From Planctomycetota bacterium (lineage in GTDB: Bacteria > Planctomycetota > Planctomycetia > Pirellulales > Thermoguttaceae), in the NCBI GenBank assembly GCA_018897395.1, contig JAHIKV010000117.1, forward strand, positions 1 to 20,261: 20,261 nt of DNA, written 5' to 3'. How positions within the stretch are numbered: position 1 is the stretch's first letter; each line of letters opens with the position of its first letter. Shown piece after piece: positions 1-8,061 of the stretch. The notes below the pieces were generated by a model. The model did no database searches, had not been told where the DNA came from, and worked only from the letters and a program-made list of their open reading frames with translations. The position numbers and the translations under genes were made by a program.

Positions 1-3
1 AAA

Positions 4-23
4 GCACCTTGAGGTGCGTTTTT
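4..23 (+). terminator. terminator-like hairpin at left edge
   Basis: A 6-bp perfect stem (GCACCT at 4-9, AGGTGC at 12-17) with a 2-nt loop is followed by G and five T. It would end a plus-strand transcript entering from the left. It overlaps the left arm of the palindromic element at 14-134, so it may simply be part of that repeat. Confidence 0.4.
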
Positions 24-134
24 CAGGTATTTGCAGGGCAAATGAATGGCGTGGAATCCGGTATTCCTATTCTGCGACGAATCGCCGGCGGCTTTCCGGC
101 ATTCATTTGCCCTGTTATGCCTCAGAAAACGCAC
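14..134. repeat. imperfect palindromic element, about 121 bp
   Basis: Two 35-bp arms (14-48 and 100-134) face each other. Their outer 9 bp (GTGCGTTTT) and inner 15 bp (CAGGGCAAATGAATG) match exactly as inverted repeats; the middle 11 bp do not. The 51-bp loop holds two small palindromes, GGAAT/ATTCC (53-57, 63-67) and GCCGG/CCGGC (84-88, 96-100). The shape suggests a REP-like or MITE-like repeat. It lies just beyond the point where the GH38-like gene loses its homology (about 186) and may be linked to that rearrangement. Confidence 0.5.
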
Positions 135-160
135 GTCAACCCTGCCAACCAACCCCGTTC

Positions 161-1594
161 CTACCCACGAATTCTGCTGACGATCCCCCAATAAAACGGA
201 GAATCCTCGTTGAGAGAGCTGTTCTGCAGTATCGGCCCGCGCGTGTTGTTGCTCCCGTTGGCAAAGCCTTTTATCCCCGCGTCGGCCAGCACGGAAGGGA
301 GGAACCAGGTGAGGGAGGGGACGTCCGTGATAGAGGCGGTTTTGACGGGCACACCGTATTTCTTTTGCAAGCTCTTGGAAAAGTAAAGGGACCGGTAGAG
401 TTCCTCTCCCGTGCATAGGCCGGTCAGGAGATTCAGATAGATGGCGCCAATGTCAACCTGGTCGCGCAAGGCTAAACTCGCCAGTTGGCGAGTCTTTGAC
501 GCGCTGCGCGACTTCAAGTAATTGTCGATCGACCACGCGACCTCGAAGTTGAACTTGTAGAATGGGAATCGGGAAATGAGCTCCATAACTTGATCGGTAT
601 TGCGACCATCGAGTTCCTGCACGTTCGGTTGAAGGTCGGTGAAGCCATTGTCGCTGTGGATCTTGAGTCCGGCAAAAATGCGCCAGCGTTTCTCCGGACG
701 AAACTCACCTCTGAAGGTGCTGATTTTGCCGCCTGCCGCCACCTTGAGTTCATAAGGAACCGGCGTGGAGACCGCCGGCGCGTCCACCTCGATCACGCGC
801 TCTCCGAAGTCATAACCGTCGTCCTCTTCTTCGCGAGCCACGGTTGTACCGCCGACTTTGAGATTTACGCCCACTCGTCCGAGAGGGCTGCGGTGATGCA
901 GAACGACCTGGGTAATCTCCCTCAACCGGTTGCCACTTCGGCGGAAGAAGATGGTCGGCTCAACCGTGGCTTCCAGTTCGGCCGTTGCCCCACTCGACTT
1001 TTCGAGCGCCAGTGAGTCGTAAGAGAGGCCGCTGGCTTGGCTATGGGTACTGCCGCCGCCCAAAAAGGAGATGCCGATCTCGTTTTCGCCTTGCCGCAGG
1101 AAGGAAGGCTCGATCGGCACGCGCACCGACTGCTTGGCATGGCTGAAGCCCCATTGCCGCCCGTCGAGGTTCGGGCCGGCAACCGGCTGGATTCGAAAGA
1201 ATCCGCGTTTGCCGTTGACATCGAGTTGCCCGGCGCGCGGCGCCAAGGCGTCAGAGAAACATTGGATTGCGAGGACCGGCGGAGATGCCGGAACCTGGTC
1301 CAGCCGAAAGCGAACTCTGTAGACCGGCGGGTCGTGGTCGGCGGAATCCTGTTTCTCCCGCCAATCCTTCCGGGGAGAACTCTTGCCAATCTCATAAGTC
1401 AACCCTTTAGACGAGCCTGAGGCGAACTCGTCGGAAAAGCCGTCGGTCTTGCCAATGCTCCAGATCACATTGGGCTCGCCCTCGGTCGCTGCCTGCGCTT
1501 GCGCCCCGGCGTTCTTGCCGGGCCCCTGTCCGATACTGAGAAAAGTTACGGCTGCAATCGCCGAAGCGAGCCAAAGCTGGCTTTGCCTACGCAT
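161..1594 (-). CDS. GH38-like (alpha-mannosidase family) secreted protein, truncated at its C-terminus
   Basis: The ATG at 1594 is chosen over an upstream in-frame start at 1648 because AGGAG lies 7 nt before it and a signal peptide (MRRQSQLWLASAIAAVTFL) follows directly. Residues about 40-205 resemble the PL4 domain III / galactose-binding-like fold (WSIGKTDGF near the start, VRVPIEPSFLRQGENEIGISF, SYDSLALE). After a linker the protein enters a GH38 N-terminal domain: IHSDNGFTDLQ matches the family HxDxGxT zinc motif, and TDVPSLTWFLPSVLADAGIK matches the nucleophile region. Homology stops after SPFYW, where the family normally continues with EGPDG; eight unrelated residues and a stop follow. 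The middle and C-terminal GH38 domains and the later zinc ligand are missing, so activity is unlikely. It is the last gene of the minus-strand cluster. GH38 assignment is by motif memory and is moderately sure; the substrate is unknown. Confidence 0.65.
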   Translation of the reverse strand: MRRQSQLWLASAIAAVTFLSIGQGPGKNAGAQAQAATEGEPNVIWSIGKTDGFSDEFASGSSKGLTYEIGKSSPRKDWREKQDSADHDPPVYRVRFRLDQVPASPPVLAIQCFSDALAPRAGQLDVNGKRGFFRIQPVAGPNLDGRQWGFSHAKQSVRVPIEPSFLRQGENEIGISFLGGGSTHSQASGLSYDSLALEKSSGATAELEATVEPTIFFRRSGNRLREITQVVLHHRSPLGRVGVNLKVGGTTVAREEEDDGYDFGERVIEVDAPAVSTPVPYELKVAAGGKISTFRGEFRPEKRWRIFAGLKIHSDNGFTDLQPNVQELDGRNTDQVMELISRFPFYKFNFEVAWSIDNYLKSRSASKTRQLASLALRDQVDIGAIYLNLLTGLCTGEELYRSLYFSKSLQKKYGVPVKTASITDVPSLTWFLPSVLADAGIKGFANGSNNTRGPILQNSSLNEDSPFYWGIVSRIRG

Positions 1595-1689
1595 TACGTC
1601 TCTCCTGACGCCCCCTTGCCACCAATATGTAAAGGGCCTGCGGGGCATGAAACAGGCTCCCGGTCAGATATGTTACGAGATTAAAACGC

Positions 1690-3894
1690 CTATTTTTGTA
1701 CAACCACGGCGCAGGTGCGAGGCGCCAGCCGGACCCGCGCGGGCAGATTCTCAACAACGTCCTGCTGGAACGGTCGGAGTACCACCACCTGGCGGCCGGC
1801 GCCGCCCGGCCAAGTGACCTCGGCCGTTGCCTCCCGGTTGCCGTAGTTCACCACAACGCATGCCTTTCCCGGCTCCTCCATCCCCTCGAAGACCGAGTAC
1901 CTTATGTCGCTGCCGGCCTTCACCGACGCCCCCAACGTGTCGCGGAAGCGGCCGTGGAAAAGCAGCTCCTTATGCTTAGCGCGGATTCGAATCAATTCGC
2001 GAACGTATTCCGACAGCGGGCGCGTCAGGGGCTCATCCATCGAATCGTTGTAATGCCGTGGCTGAACGGCCCACACCAGCCCATACCGCATGCCATTGTT
2101 CATCACATTAAAGTCTCCCGGGCCCTCGGCGCAAATGGTCGCCATCCACTCAGGGAACGTATAGCGGAGAGCCGGCGAGTGCATATCGATGTCGTTCATG
2201 CGCATATAGGAGACATCGACGAGCGGGAAGGCCCGATCCCACCAGATTTCCCCGGCCAAGGCGAATTCCGGATTGACCTTCCGCCCTTCTCGCTGGATAT
2301 CTTTTAACATTGCTAGCTGTCCTTCAATCAAAGACCGATCCGGCGACGTGTTCAGAGCCGGGTTGAAATCGAGCCTGCCGATGATATTGGCTTTGTCCAC
2401 TTGCAGACACTCGGCTCCGTCCTTAACCAGTTCGGTGAACTGGTCCACCAGCAGCTTTCGAACCTCTGGATGTGCGGGGCTGATCAGGGTCATGTTGTGC
2501 GGAGTGAGGTCTATGCGGGCACTGATGGTTCCTTCCCCCCATGCCCACAAGGGAAGATCATCCGCCCATCGGCCTCTAACCGTATAGCGATGAAGCTTGT
2601 CTTTAAACAGTGAAGTGGCGGTGTCCGCAAACTGGATGTTGGTCATGAGGATGGGATGAACGCCCATTCGCTTGATCTCCGCCAGCGCCCGACGAAACTC
2701 CTCCGGAGTGCCCAAGCGGGGATCTGGAGTGTATTGGGGATACCCGCGATCCTGCCCGCCGATCTGCCAGCCCACGATCTCGAACGTCGTTGCGCCATAC
2801 TTCTTGGCGTCGGCCGCCAGTTTCGGTAAGTCCTTGAACTTGTATAGGATCACATCCTCGGGACTGGAAATAAGGATCGATTGCCAGGCCATTTCCTTGC
2901 GCAACCAGCTTGGCGGACGTCGCACCGGGAAGTGTTGGTCGAACCAGGCGCGGTACAGTTTGCTCCCTTCGTGCCAATCGCCACGGTGCATCTGGAGCAC
3001 CACAGGGCCGGACCGAAAGGTTCCGTTCCTGGTGTAGGGATAATTCAACCACCCCATCGTGAACCCGATCGGTTCGCCGGCCGGCACATCTGCGGGGGTC
3101 GGCCAGGTGTCGCCGATCACGGCCGTCTTGCTGAAAGGCCTAAGTTCAAAGTACAGCGTCGAGAGACGTGACACCACATCATGGTTCGCGTAGTACAACC
3201 CCATGTCGGCTTTGCGGTTATAGAATTCCATCCAAGACATTGCCATCCCCGGGCCCCAGGCCCCGTAGAAGCGCGGATAGGAGAAACCTGCCGCTGAATA
3301 GCGGATTCCAAGATTCCCGCCTCCGTAGCCGCCGCCAACGAAACTACGGAAGACGTCCGGGGCGAGGTTGGAATTCACGCCAGGAACCAGGGACTCGGTA
3401 TCCAGGCGGTTAACCAACCCTTGCTGTCCTCCTATGATGCCGAAGAACACCTCGACGACGGGCAAGCGGGTTGGATTCTCAACCTCTATGGAGAATTCGA
3501 GGTGGTCTCGAACGACCCGAATGTTGTATTGGACTTTGACGTCCACGGTCGCCCGACCGTTGCGAAGCGAATCATAGAAGCAGGTCACGCCGTCGGGAGT
3601 CTTTTCGATACGGCTGCAGTGCTGCTCTTGGCTGTGGAAGTAGTTCGCCTCGTAACCGGGCTCCGGCAACAAAATCCTGAAGTTCTCACCCAATCGGGCT
3701 TCCCGAATGACCTCCACTGCCGGATCTTTCCAGGTGAGGCCGATAAGATCTCCTGATCGTCGGTCCAGGCGCAGGGTGCAAAGGCGGGTTTGGACAATCT
3801 CCGTACCGTCGCTTGCCGAGGCGTCATGCTGCGCTCCCGCAGACATCAGGGCCGCAATGAAAAATGTACAGAATAAAACGGAAGTAAATATCAT
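1690..3894 (-). CDS. DUF6259-type TIM-barrel glycoside hydrolase-like protein, secreted
   Basis: The 734-residue protein starts at ATG 3894, with AAGGAG 6 nt upstream. A signal peptide (MIFTSVLFCTFFIAALMSAGA) predicts export. Residues about 25-300 look like the N-terminal beta-sandwich of GH36/GH31-like enzymes; about 320-640 is a TIM barrel with stretches typical of DUF6259 (FEIVGWQIGGQDRGYPQY, PDPRLGTPEEFRRALAEIKR, GVHPILMTNIQFADT); the last 90 residues form a C-terminal beta domain. Acidic residues in ECLQVDKANI and AGEIWWDRAF are candidate catalytic residues, which is inference. It follows the heparinase-type gene after 61 bp and precedes the GH38-like gene, so the three are probably co-transcribed. 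Substrate unknown; the family is barely characterised. Confidence 0.75.
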   Translation of the reverse strand: MIFTSVLFCTFFIAALMSAGAQHDASASDGTEIVQTRLCTLRLDRRSGDLIGLTWKDPAVEVIREARLGENFRILLPEPGYEANYFHSQEQHCSRIEKTPDGVTCFYDSLRNGRATVDVKVQYNIRVVRDHLEFSIEVENPTRLPVVEVFFGIIGGQQGLVNRLDTESLVPGVNSNLAPDVFRSFVGGGYGGGNLGIRYSAAGFSYPRFYGAWGPGMAMSWMEFYNRKADMGLYYANHDVVSRLSTLYFELRPFSKTAVIGDTWPTPADVPAGEPIGFTMGWLNYPYTRNGTFRSGPVVLQMHRGDWHEGSKLYRAWFDQHFPVRRPPSWLRKEMAWQSILISSPEDVILYKFKDLPKLAADAKKYGATTFEIVGWQIGGQDRGYPQYTPDPRLGTPEEFRRALAEIKRMGVHPILMTNIQFADTATSLFKDKLHRYTVRGRWADDLPLWAWGEGTISARIDLTPHNMTLISPAHPEVRKLLVDQFTELVKDGAECLQVDKANIIGRLDFNPALNTSPDRSLIEGQLAMLKDIQREGRKVNPEFALAGEIWWDRAFPLVDVSYMRMNDIDMHSPALRYTFPEWMATICAEGPGDFNVMNNGMRYGLVWAVQPRHYNDSMDEPLTRPLSEYVRELIRIRAKHKELLFHGRFRDTLGASVKAGSDIRYSVFEGMEEPGKACVVVNYGNREATAEVTWPGGAGRQVVVLRPFQQDVVENLPARVRLAPRTCAVVVQK

Positions 3895-3905
3895 CGTTGC
3901 TCCTT

Positions 3906-3935
3906 ATGAACAGTTTTGACATGAACAGTTTTGAC
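3906..3935. repeat. 15-bp exact tandem duplication in leader
   Basis: The 15-mer ATGAACAGTTTTGAC occurs twice without a gap (3906-3920 and 3921-3935), between the lyase stop and the ribosome binding site of the DUF6259 gene. It may be a slippage product or a paired protein-binding site; nothing further supports either. Confidence 0.6.
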
Positions 3936-3955
3936 GACGGTGATTTTCATAGATA

Positions 3956-5785
3956 CTACAGCTCAATTGCAAGCGTGGCCGGCTTCGGCGAGGCGAGAAT
4001 CGTCTTTCCGCCCGCCTTGAGGTAGGTACCACTGTAAACCATGGCTTGCTTGGGTTCTCCCTTTTCATCTCGCGTCAGGCAGAAGAGCGGAGCATCCGTC
4101 TCGACCTGCTCAAGCCCGCCTCCTGAGCCCGACAGGCGAAGGCCCACCAGGTCCACTCTGTGCCCTCCCTCACGAGACACTCTCACCCCAACCCATCCTT
4201 GCTTGCGTACTTCGTGGATCACCGGCTCGGTTCCACCCGCCGCAAAAGGATAGAGCACGGTTAAGAACCGTTGCCGCTTCTCATTCCGTGCGGGGGTGAT
4301 CTCGAAATAGTCGGACCGCTCCAATTCCTTTTGTTTCTCCTGCGAGCTTTTCACCACGGTGAAGTCTTCGTTATAGGTTTTGTAGCCCTGTTTAATGGCC
4401 AGCCGGCACTCCTTCGGTTCGATCATCCGCACCGACAGGGCGGCCTTTCCTTTTCGGATCACGTACGCCTGGGTCTCCTGCTTCATCTCCCCGTCGTCTT
4501 GCTCCACGATCTTCCCCGCCAGACGCTTGATCTGCCCCTCGCCCCCTACGAGCACACTGCTGTGGGCCCGCGTGGTGTGGTAGTAGCCCAGATACTCCGG
4601 CATCTCGTACCCGCAAACACCGGAGTCAACCAGCAGCAACTCGTCGCGGCTGTACAGCACAAAGGAGTTGGCGTCGGCGTGAGAGTGGCCCGCCGTCACC
4701 CCGCACTTGAAGGCCAGCATCGTATCGTCGTGTCCCCAGCCGCTGCGCATGACCGCCACGCCCATGCCGGGATAGACCTTCACGGGAACCGCGCCCTCAG
4801 GCTCTTGCGGTTTGAGCGCCGGGTCGTACCATAGGTACGTGAAGGCCGGCATCTCGCAGTAGCGCAAGAGGGAGGCGTCGTTGAAGTTGTTCCGGCAGTT
4901 CTGCAGGAACCACTGAAGGCCCGAATGCCGCAGCCGCCGCGCCAGATAGGCCGTCACGTTCGGGCTGGTGGCAAAGCCCGCTCGGGAGTCCGAGAAGTTG
5001 ACCCCCCGCATCCGATCTCCCATCCGGAAACTCGCGTTGAGGATCAGCCCGGCCACCTTTCGCATCAAATCCATCGGCAGGATCTCCACCCCGGTCTGCC
5101 GGCGATACGACTCCCCGAAGTAGAAGGAGGAGATCAACACCCCATCCATGTAATTCAGCCCCTCCCAGTAGCCTCCCTCCGAATCGAAGTTAGGCGGAAA
5201 GTAACTCCCTGCCCTTAAGTCTTGTTGTCTTTTGGGCAACACGGGCACCGTCCACCCCTCGAAGCGGAACCACCAGTCCGAAGCATCCTTGCACAGGCGG
5301 GCGTAACGTTCGGCAAGCGGGTGTTCCCGGTAAAGGGCCATGGTGGCTTCGCCGGCCAGGGCAACACTGACCTGCCAAAAGTTGTAATAGGGCCTCATGT
5401 GCGATGCTACCGGCAACCGAGTGAGCGGATCGGCGTAGTCCTGCACGATAGGTAGGATTCCTTTGTACAGGAGGCAGGTGCGCAGCCGGTGGCGCTCAGC
5501 CTCCGTCATGAAGTCGTAGAGCCAGTCGTAACCGCACGCTGCCAAGTGGCACAACCCGCCGGTTTCTATTTGCCCCCGCCAGGGCACCTCATAGTCCGTG
5601 CCGAAAAACCTGGGACTGGTCCAGAAATCCCAATCGCACAGCGCCATCAACAGATCGGTGGCTTTTCGCGCATGCGCCGTCACGCGATCCAGCGCCCAGG
5701 AGAGCGCGAGACTCCTGGAATAATGGAAGCTTTCATTTACCGCCATCCCTAAATTCTTTGCTCCTTTCCAATCTGTTGGCTTCAT
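3956..5785 (-). CDS. heparinase II/III-family polysaccharide lyase-like protein
   Basis: The start is taken as ATG 5785 (609 residues), because it forms an ATGA overlap with the stop of the preceding reading frame, a usual sign of translational coupling; an in-frame GTG at 5818 is the alternative. The first ~340 residues form the alpha-helical toroid of alginate-lyase/heparinase enzymes; the C-terminal half is the heparinase II/III beta domain, with the hallmark GVTAGHSHADANSFVLY followed by LGYYHTTRAHSSVLV. The His of GHSHAD and the Tyr-Tyr/His region correspond to the active site in characterised relatives. These enzymes cleave uronic-acid polysaccharides by beta-elimination. No signal peptide is seen, unusual for the group, so the N-terminus may be incomplete or the enzyme may act on imported oligosaccharides. 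Substrate cannot be told from sequence. Confidence 0.8.
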   Translation of the reverse strand: MKPTDWKGAKNLGMAVNESFHYSRSLALSWALDRVTAHARKATDLLMALCDWDFWTSPRFFGTDYEVPWRGQIETGGLCHLAACGYDWLYDFMTEAERHRLRTCLLYKGILPIVQDYADPLTRLPVASHMRPYYNFWQVSVALAGEATMALYREHPLAERYARLCKDASDWWFRFEGWTVPVLPKRQQDLRAGSYFPPNFDSEGGYWEGLNYMDGVLISSFYFGESYRRQTGVEILPMDLMRKVAGLILNASFRMGDRMRGVNFSDSRAGFATSPNVTAYLARRLRHSGLQWFLQNCRNNFNDASLLRYCEMPAFTYLWYDPALKPQEPEGAVPVKVYPGMGVAVMRSGWGHDDTMLAFKCGVTAGHSHADANSFVLYSRDELLLVDSGVCGYEMPEYLGYYHTTRAHSSVLVGGEGQIKRLAGKIVEQDDGEMKQETQAYVIRKGKAALSVRMIEPKECRLAIKQGYKTYNEDFTVVKSSQEKQKELERSDYFEITPARNEKRQRFLTVLYPFAAGGTEPVIHEVRKQGWVGVRVSREGGHRVDLVGLRLSGSGGGLEQVETDAPLFCLTRDEKGEPKQAMVYSGTYLKAGGKTILASPKPATLAIEL

Positions 5786-6309
5786 AAATTCTTGGGATCC
5801 AGGCCCCTTAGCCACCACTCATAACGATCGAAGTGCTCCCAGACCGGGTAGTAGTAAGGTCGGATGTCCGTCCATCGCCGGTGGATCGTGTCCCATTCCT
5901 TCAGGAAGTGCGGCAGGTAGGGTACATCCTTTCCGAGCGTCGGCAGATTGGCCATCGAGTATTCGGGCCGACTTGCGAACAGCGCCTTGATTTCGTAGAA
6001 GTGCTTCAGCGCTTCCTGGAAATGCGCGTTGGATCGCTCCGGATCGGCAAGCGAGCGATAGGCTTCGTAAAACTCAATGCATCCCTGCCAGCGGGCGACG
6101 GTGTAGTTCAGTTCCCAGAGGTCGTGCGCATAGAGGGAATCGTTCGGATGGTTCCGAGCCTGCGCCAGGGCCAGCTCGTGTGCCTTCGCCGCGAATTGAT
6201 ACTTCATGCGGTATCGCTCCAAGCGCTTGGCGATCCAGGCGTCAAGATCTTTGTCTCCGTCGCGCGCCTTGCGATAGAGCTCGGTTTCCGGCGGAAAACA
6301 CGGAACGTG
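5782..6309 (-). pseudogene. 5'-truncated gene remnant, family not recognised
   Basis: An open frame of 175 codons ends in TGA overlapping the start of the lyase gene. It has no ATG or GTG; the only in-frame start-like codon is TTG at 6222. Protein-like sequence clearly continues upstream of that TTG (CFPPETELYRKARDGDKDL) until an in-frame TGA at 6310-6312. The product is helical and rich in Trp, Tyr and His, with HDLWELNYTVARWQGCIEFY and YYYPVWEHFDRYEWWLRG. It reads like the C-terminal helical part of a larger, possibly carbohydrate-active, protein whose front was lost. I do not recognise the family. Because the lyase is coupled to it, loss of the 5' part may also have removed the cluster promoter. 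Confidence 0.5.
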
Positions 6310-6458
6310 TCAACCGGTTTGAGACAACTGCTTTTCGGAATTAGTGTAGTGCGGTAGTGCTATGGCTCGGGTTTCCGGCCTATCGGCCGGGGGGTTGATC
6401 CAGACTTCACGAGGCAACGGCGGCGGTTTTCGCCGGCGTTGTCGGCCTGGCCGCCAGT

Positions 6459-6812
6459 TTGGATGCCGGTTGCGGTTGTGCCGAATGTAACGGTGCAATG
6501 GCCGCCGGACATTGGGCACTCAGCGGCCCGGCCTGTTGTTCGCCGCCGGGATACTGTCTGGCCCCCGGCTGTTGCGAGGATTCCCGACCTTGCTGCGACA
6601 ACGCCTGGGCCGGCTATTGCCGGCACAAGGCGAAGGTCCAGGCGTTTTGGGCAAAAGTCGGCGCGCCGAAGCCCCCCCGTTGTCGGCCGGCCTTCTATCG
6701 TTATATCCCGTGGTTAGCCCCCAGTTGTGATGGGCCGTCGCCCACCGCGCAGCCCACGTCCGATGTCCCCCCCGCCCCACCGGTTAGCAATCGGACGGAA
6801 AACGACGCGTAA
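6459..6812 (+). CDS. cysteine-rich small secreted protein, 5' end uncertain
   Basis: The frame encodes 117 residues from a TTG at 6459, with 13 cysteines (CNGAM, ACCSPPGYC, GCCEDSRPCC) and the stretch DNAWAGYCRHKAKVQAFWAKVG, which resembles small cysteine-rich proteins I remember from planctomycetes. Reading the frame backwards from the TTG gives TAAVFAGVVGLAAS, a good signal-peptide core, but it continues to a TGA at 6396-6398 with no ATG or GTG. The true start has therefore been lost or shifted, and the gene may be broken. A second cysteine-rich gene follows 133 bp downstream on the same strand. Function unknown; an exported, disulfide-bonded envelope protein is the simplest idea. Confidence 0.45.
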   Translation: MDAGCGCAECNGAMAAGHWALSGPACCSPPGYCLAPGCCEDSRPCCDNAWAGYCRHKAKVQAFWAKVGAPKPPRCRPAFYRYIPWLAPSCDGPSPTAQPTSDVPPAPPVSNRTENDA

Positions 6813-6899
6813 GCAGGTAGTCTGGGTAAACTACCGCGACTTTTTTGATCCTCACGATTCCAGCGTTTTTCTCGATTTTTCCGATTATCCGGCCGATAA

Positions 6900-6933
6900 C
6901 TCCTGTTGAAAGTCTTTCCGACTCCAGCAGGAG
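6900..6933 (+). promoter_or_regulatory. hairpin covering the ribosome binding site
   Basis: Bases 6900-6908 (CTCCTGTTG) can pair over all nine positions with 6925-6933 (CAGCAGGAG), counting one G-U pair. An inner AGTC/GACT stem (6911-6914, 6920-6923) closes a 5-nt loop. The right arm contains most of the AGGAGG Shine-Dalgarno (6929-6934) of the lipoprotein gene starting at 6946, so folding would block ribosome access. The effect on expression is inference. Confidence 0.45.
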
Positions 6934-6945
6934 GGAACTAGGATC

Positions 6946-7617
6946 GTGAAACGGATATTGCTGTTCGGTCTGTTGGGCGGCTTGTTGACCTTTGGTTCCG
7001 GTTGCGGGCTGATGCAGTCGATCTTCTGCTATCGTCCTTGCGTCACACGAGGAGACTGTGCCCCCGGATATGGATATTACAACGGGAAGTGCGGGGAAGA
7101 TTGCGAGGGGATTTGCGGCCCGAGTTGGGGACCGGCACGCGCGCCGGTATATGCCCCGCGTCGGGCTTGGGTGAGCGACGATTGCGGCGTCGAGTGCGGC
7201 CGGCCTTGTCGCGGCCCGTATTGCCGCAGTTGCGACCCGGGTTGTGATCCCTGCTCTGATCCGTGCGGCGAGCGCTGCTACGGCCGTTGCTGGCATCGGG
7301 GGCCGCTCAGTTGTTTATTTGCCCTTATGTTTCGTGGTTCCTGGTGTGGGCCGACCTGCGGCGAGCGCTATTGGGGCGACTTCTACAGCGACCCGCCCGA
7401 CTGCTGGGATCCCTGCGACTGCCACGGAAACTACACCGGCGGGAGCTGCCGCGATTGCGGCGAATACGGCGGCGCCACCGGATATTCTCGCTATTCCCGC
7501 GGCTATGCCGACGATGGCGCGCCCTTGGTCAAGGAAAATATCATCTCCCAAACGGATCGGGCGGTTGCCTCGTCGCCGAAACCGGCTCCCCGGCCCCACA
7601 AGGTCGTCAGGCGATAA
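6946..7617 (+). CDS. cysteine-rich lipoprotein, function unknown
   Basis: The gene starts at GTG 6946, with AGGAGG at 6929-6934, and encodes 223 residues. MKRILLFGLLGGLLTFGSGC is a lipoprotein-type signal, although Gly rather than Leu stands at position -3 of the lipobox. The body holds about 25 cysteines, often as Cys-Asp-Pro or Cys-Gly repeats (SCDPGCDPCSDPCGERC), together with many Gly, Tyr, Arg and Pro residues. The tail is basic and proline-rich (PKPAPRPHKVVRR). It resembles cysteine-rich envelope proteins seen in planctomycetes, whose cell surface is known to contain heavily cross-linked protein; a structural role is inference. It follows another cysteine-rich gene and ends just before a strong terminator. 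Confidence 0.7.
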   Translation: MKRILLFGLLGGLLTFGSGCGLMQSIFCYRPCVTRGDCAPGYGYYNGKCGEDCEGICGPSWGPARAPVYAPRRAWVSDDCGVECGRPCRGPYCRSCDPGCDPCSDPCGERCYGRCWHRGPLSCLFALMFRGSWCGPTCGERYWGDFYSDPPDCWDPCDCHGNYTGGSCRDCGEYGGATGYSRYSRGYADDGAPLVKENIISQTDRAVASSPKPAPRPHKVVRR

Positions 7618-7644
7618 CCGCGCTGTCTCTCGAATACAGTCGCC

Positions 7645-7677
7645 AAGCCCACGGGTTGCAACCCGTGGGCTTTTTTT
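7645..7677 (+). terminator. strong rho-independent terminator
   Basis: A perfect 13-bp stem (7645-7657 with 7660-7672) closed by a 2-nt loop runs into a tract of seven T (7671-7677). It lies 28 bp after the stop of the cysteine-rich lipoprotein gene and should end its transcript. Confidence 0.92.
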
Positions 7678-7748
7678 CTCTACCTCGGGAATTGGCCGAT
7701 TGATCTGCCTCGCGCGCCGGGTCTGTTCTCAAGTCTTCCATGACTCAC

Positions 7749-7879
7749 CCGCATTTCTCACCACTCGGGGACAATCTGGCACGGAGCGCTCAACACTAGC
7801 CCGAAGCGCAAGCGAGGGCAACCCGTTGTCCAACCCTCGCTTGCGCTTCGGGCTAGTGTTCGACTGGTGAGAAATGCGG
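7749..7879. repeat. nested palindromic (MITE-like) element
   Basis: Outer 15-bp perfect inverted repeats (CCGCATTTCTCACCA at 7749-7763; its complement at 7865-7879) enclose a second, 27-bp perfect inverted repeat (7792-7818 with 7834-7860; core GCCCGAAGCGCAAGC) around a 15-nt loop. The inner core recurs at 16015-16077, so it is a dispersed family. No convincing target-site duplication is visible at the outer ends. Confidence 0.75.
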
Positions 7880-7898
7880 ACTAACCCTTCCTTGATTC

Positions 7899-7953
7899 GG
7901 TGGAAAATAGGCGACCCTCCTCAATAAGTGGCTGATGTCTCCGATTTTCCACC
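7899..7953. repeat. short inverted repeat upstream of the 1344-residue gene
   Basis: GGTGGAAAAT (7899-7908) is repeated in inverted form at 7944-7953, with 35 bp between. The rest of 7880-8045 holds no gene that I can support. It could be an operator or one more small dispersed repeat. Confidence 0.4.
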
Positions 7954-8061
7954 CACTCCCAAGGCGTTCACTTCCAGCGGGGAGATGTCCGGCCACCGCT
8001 GGACGGGATCGGCAAGGGAACCTACCATAAAGGGTTTGCTTCCGTGGAGGAAGGCGCCCCA

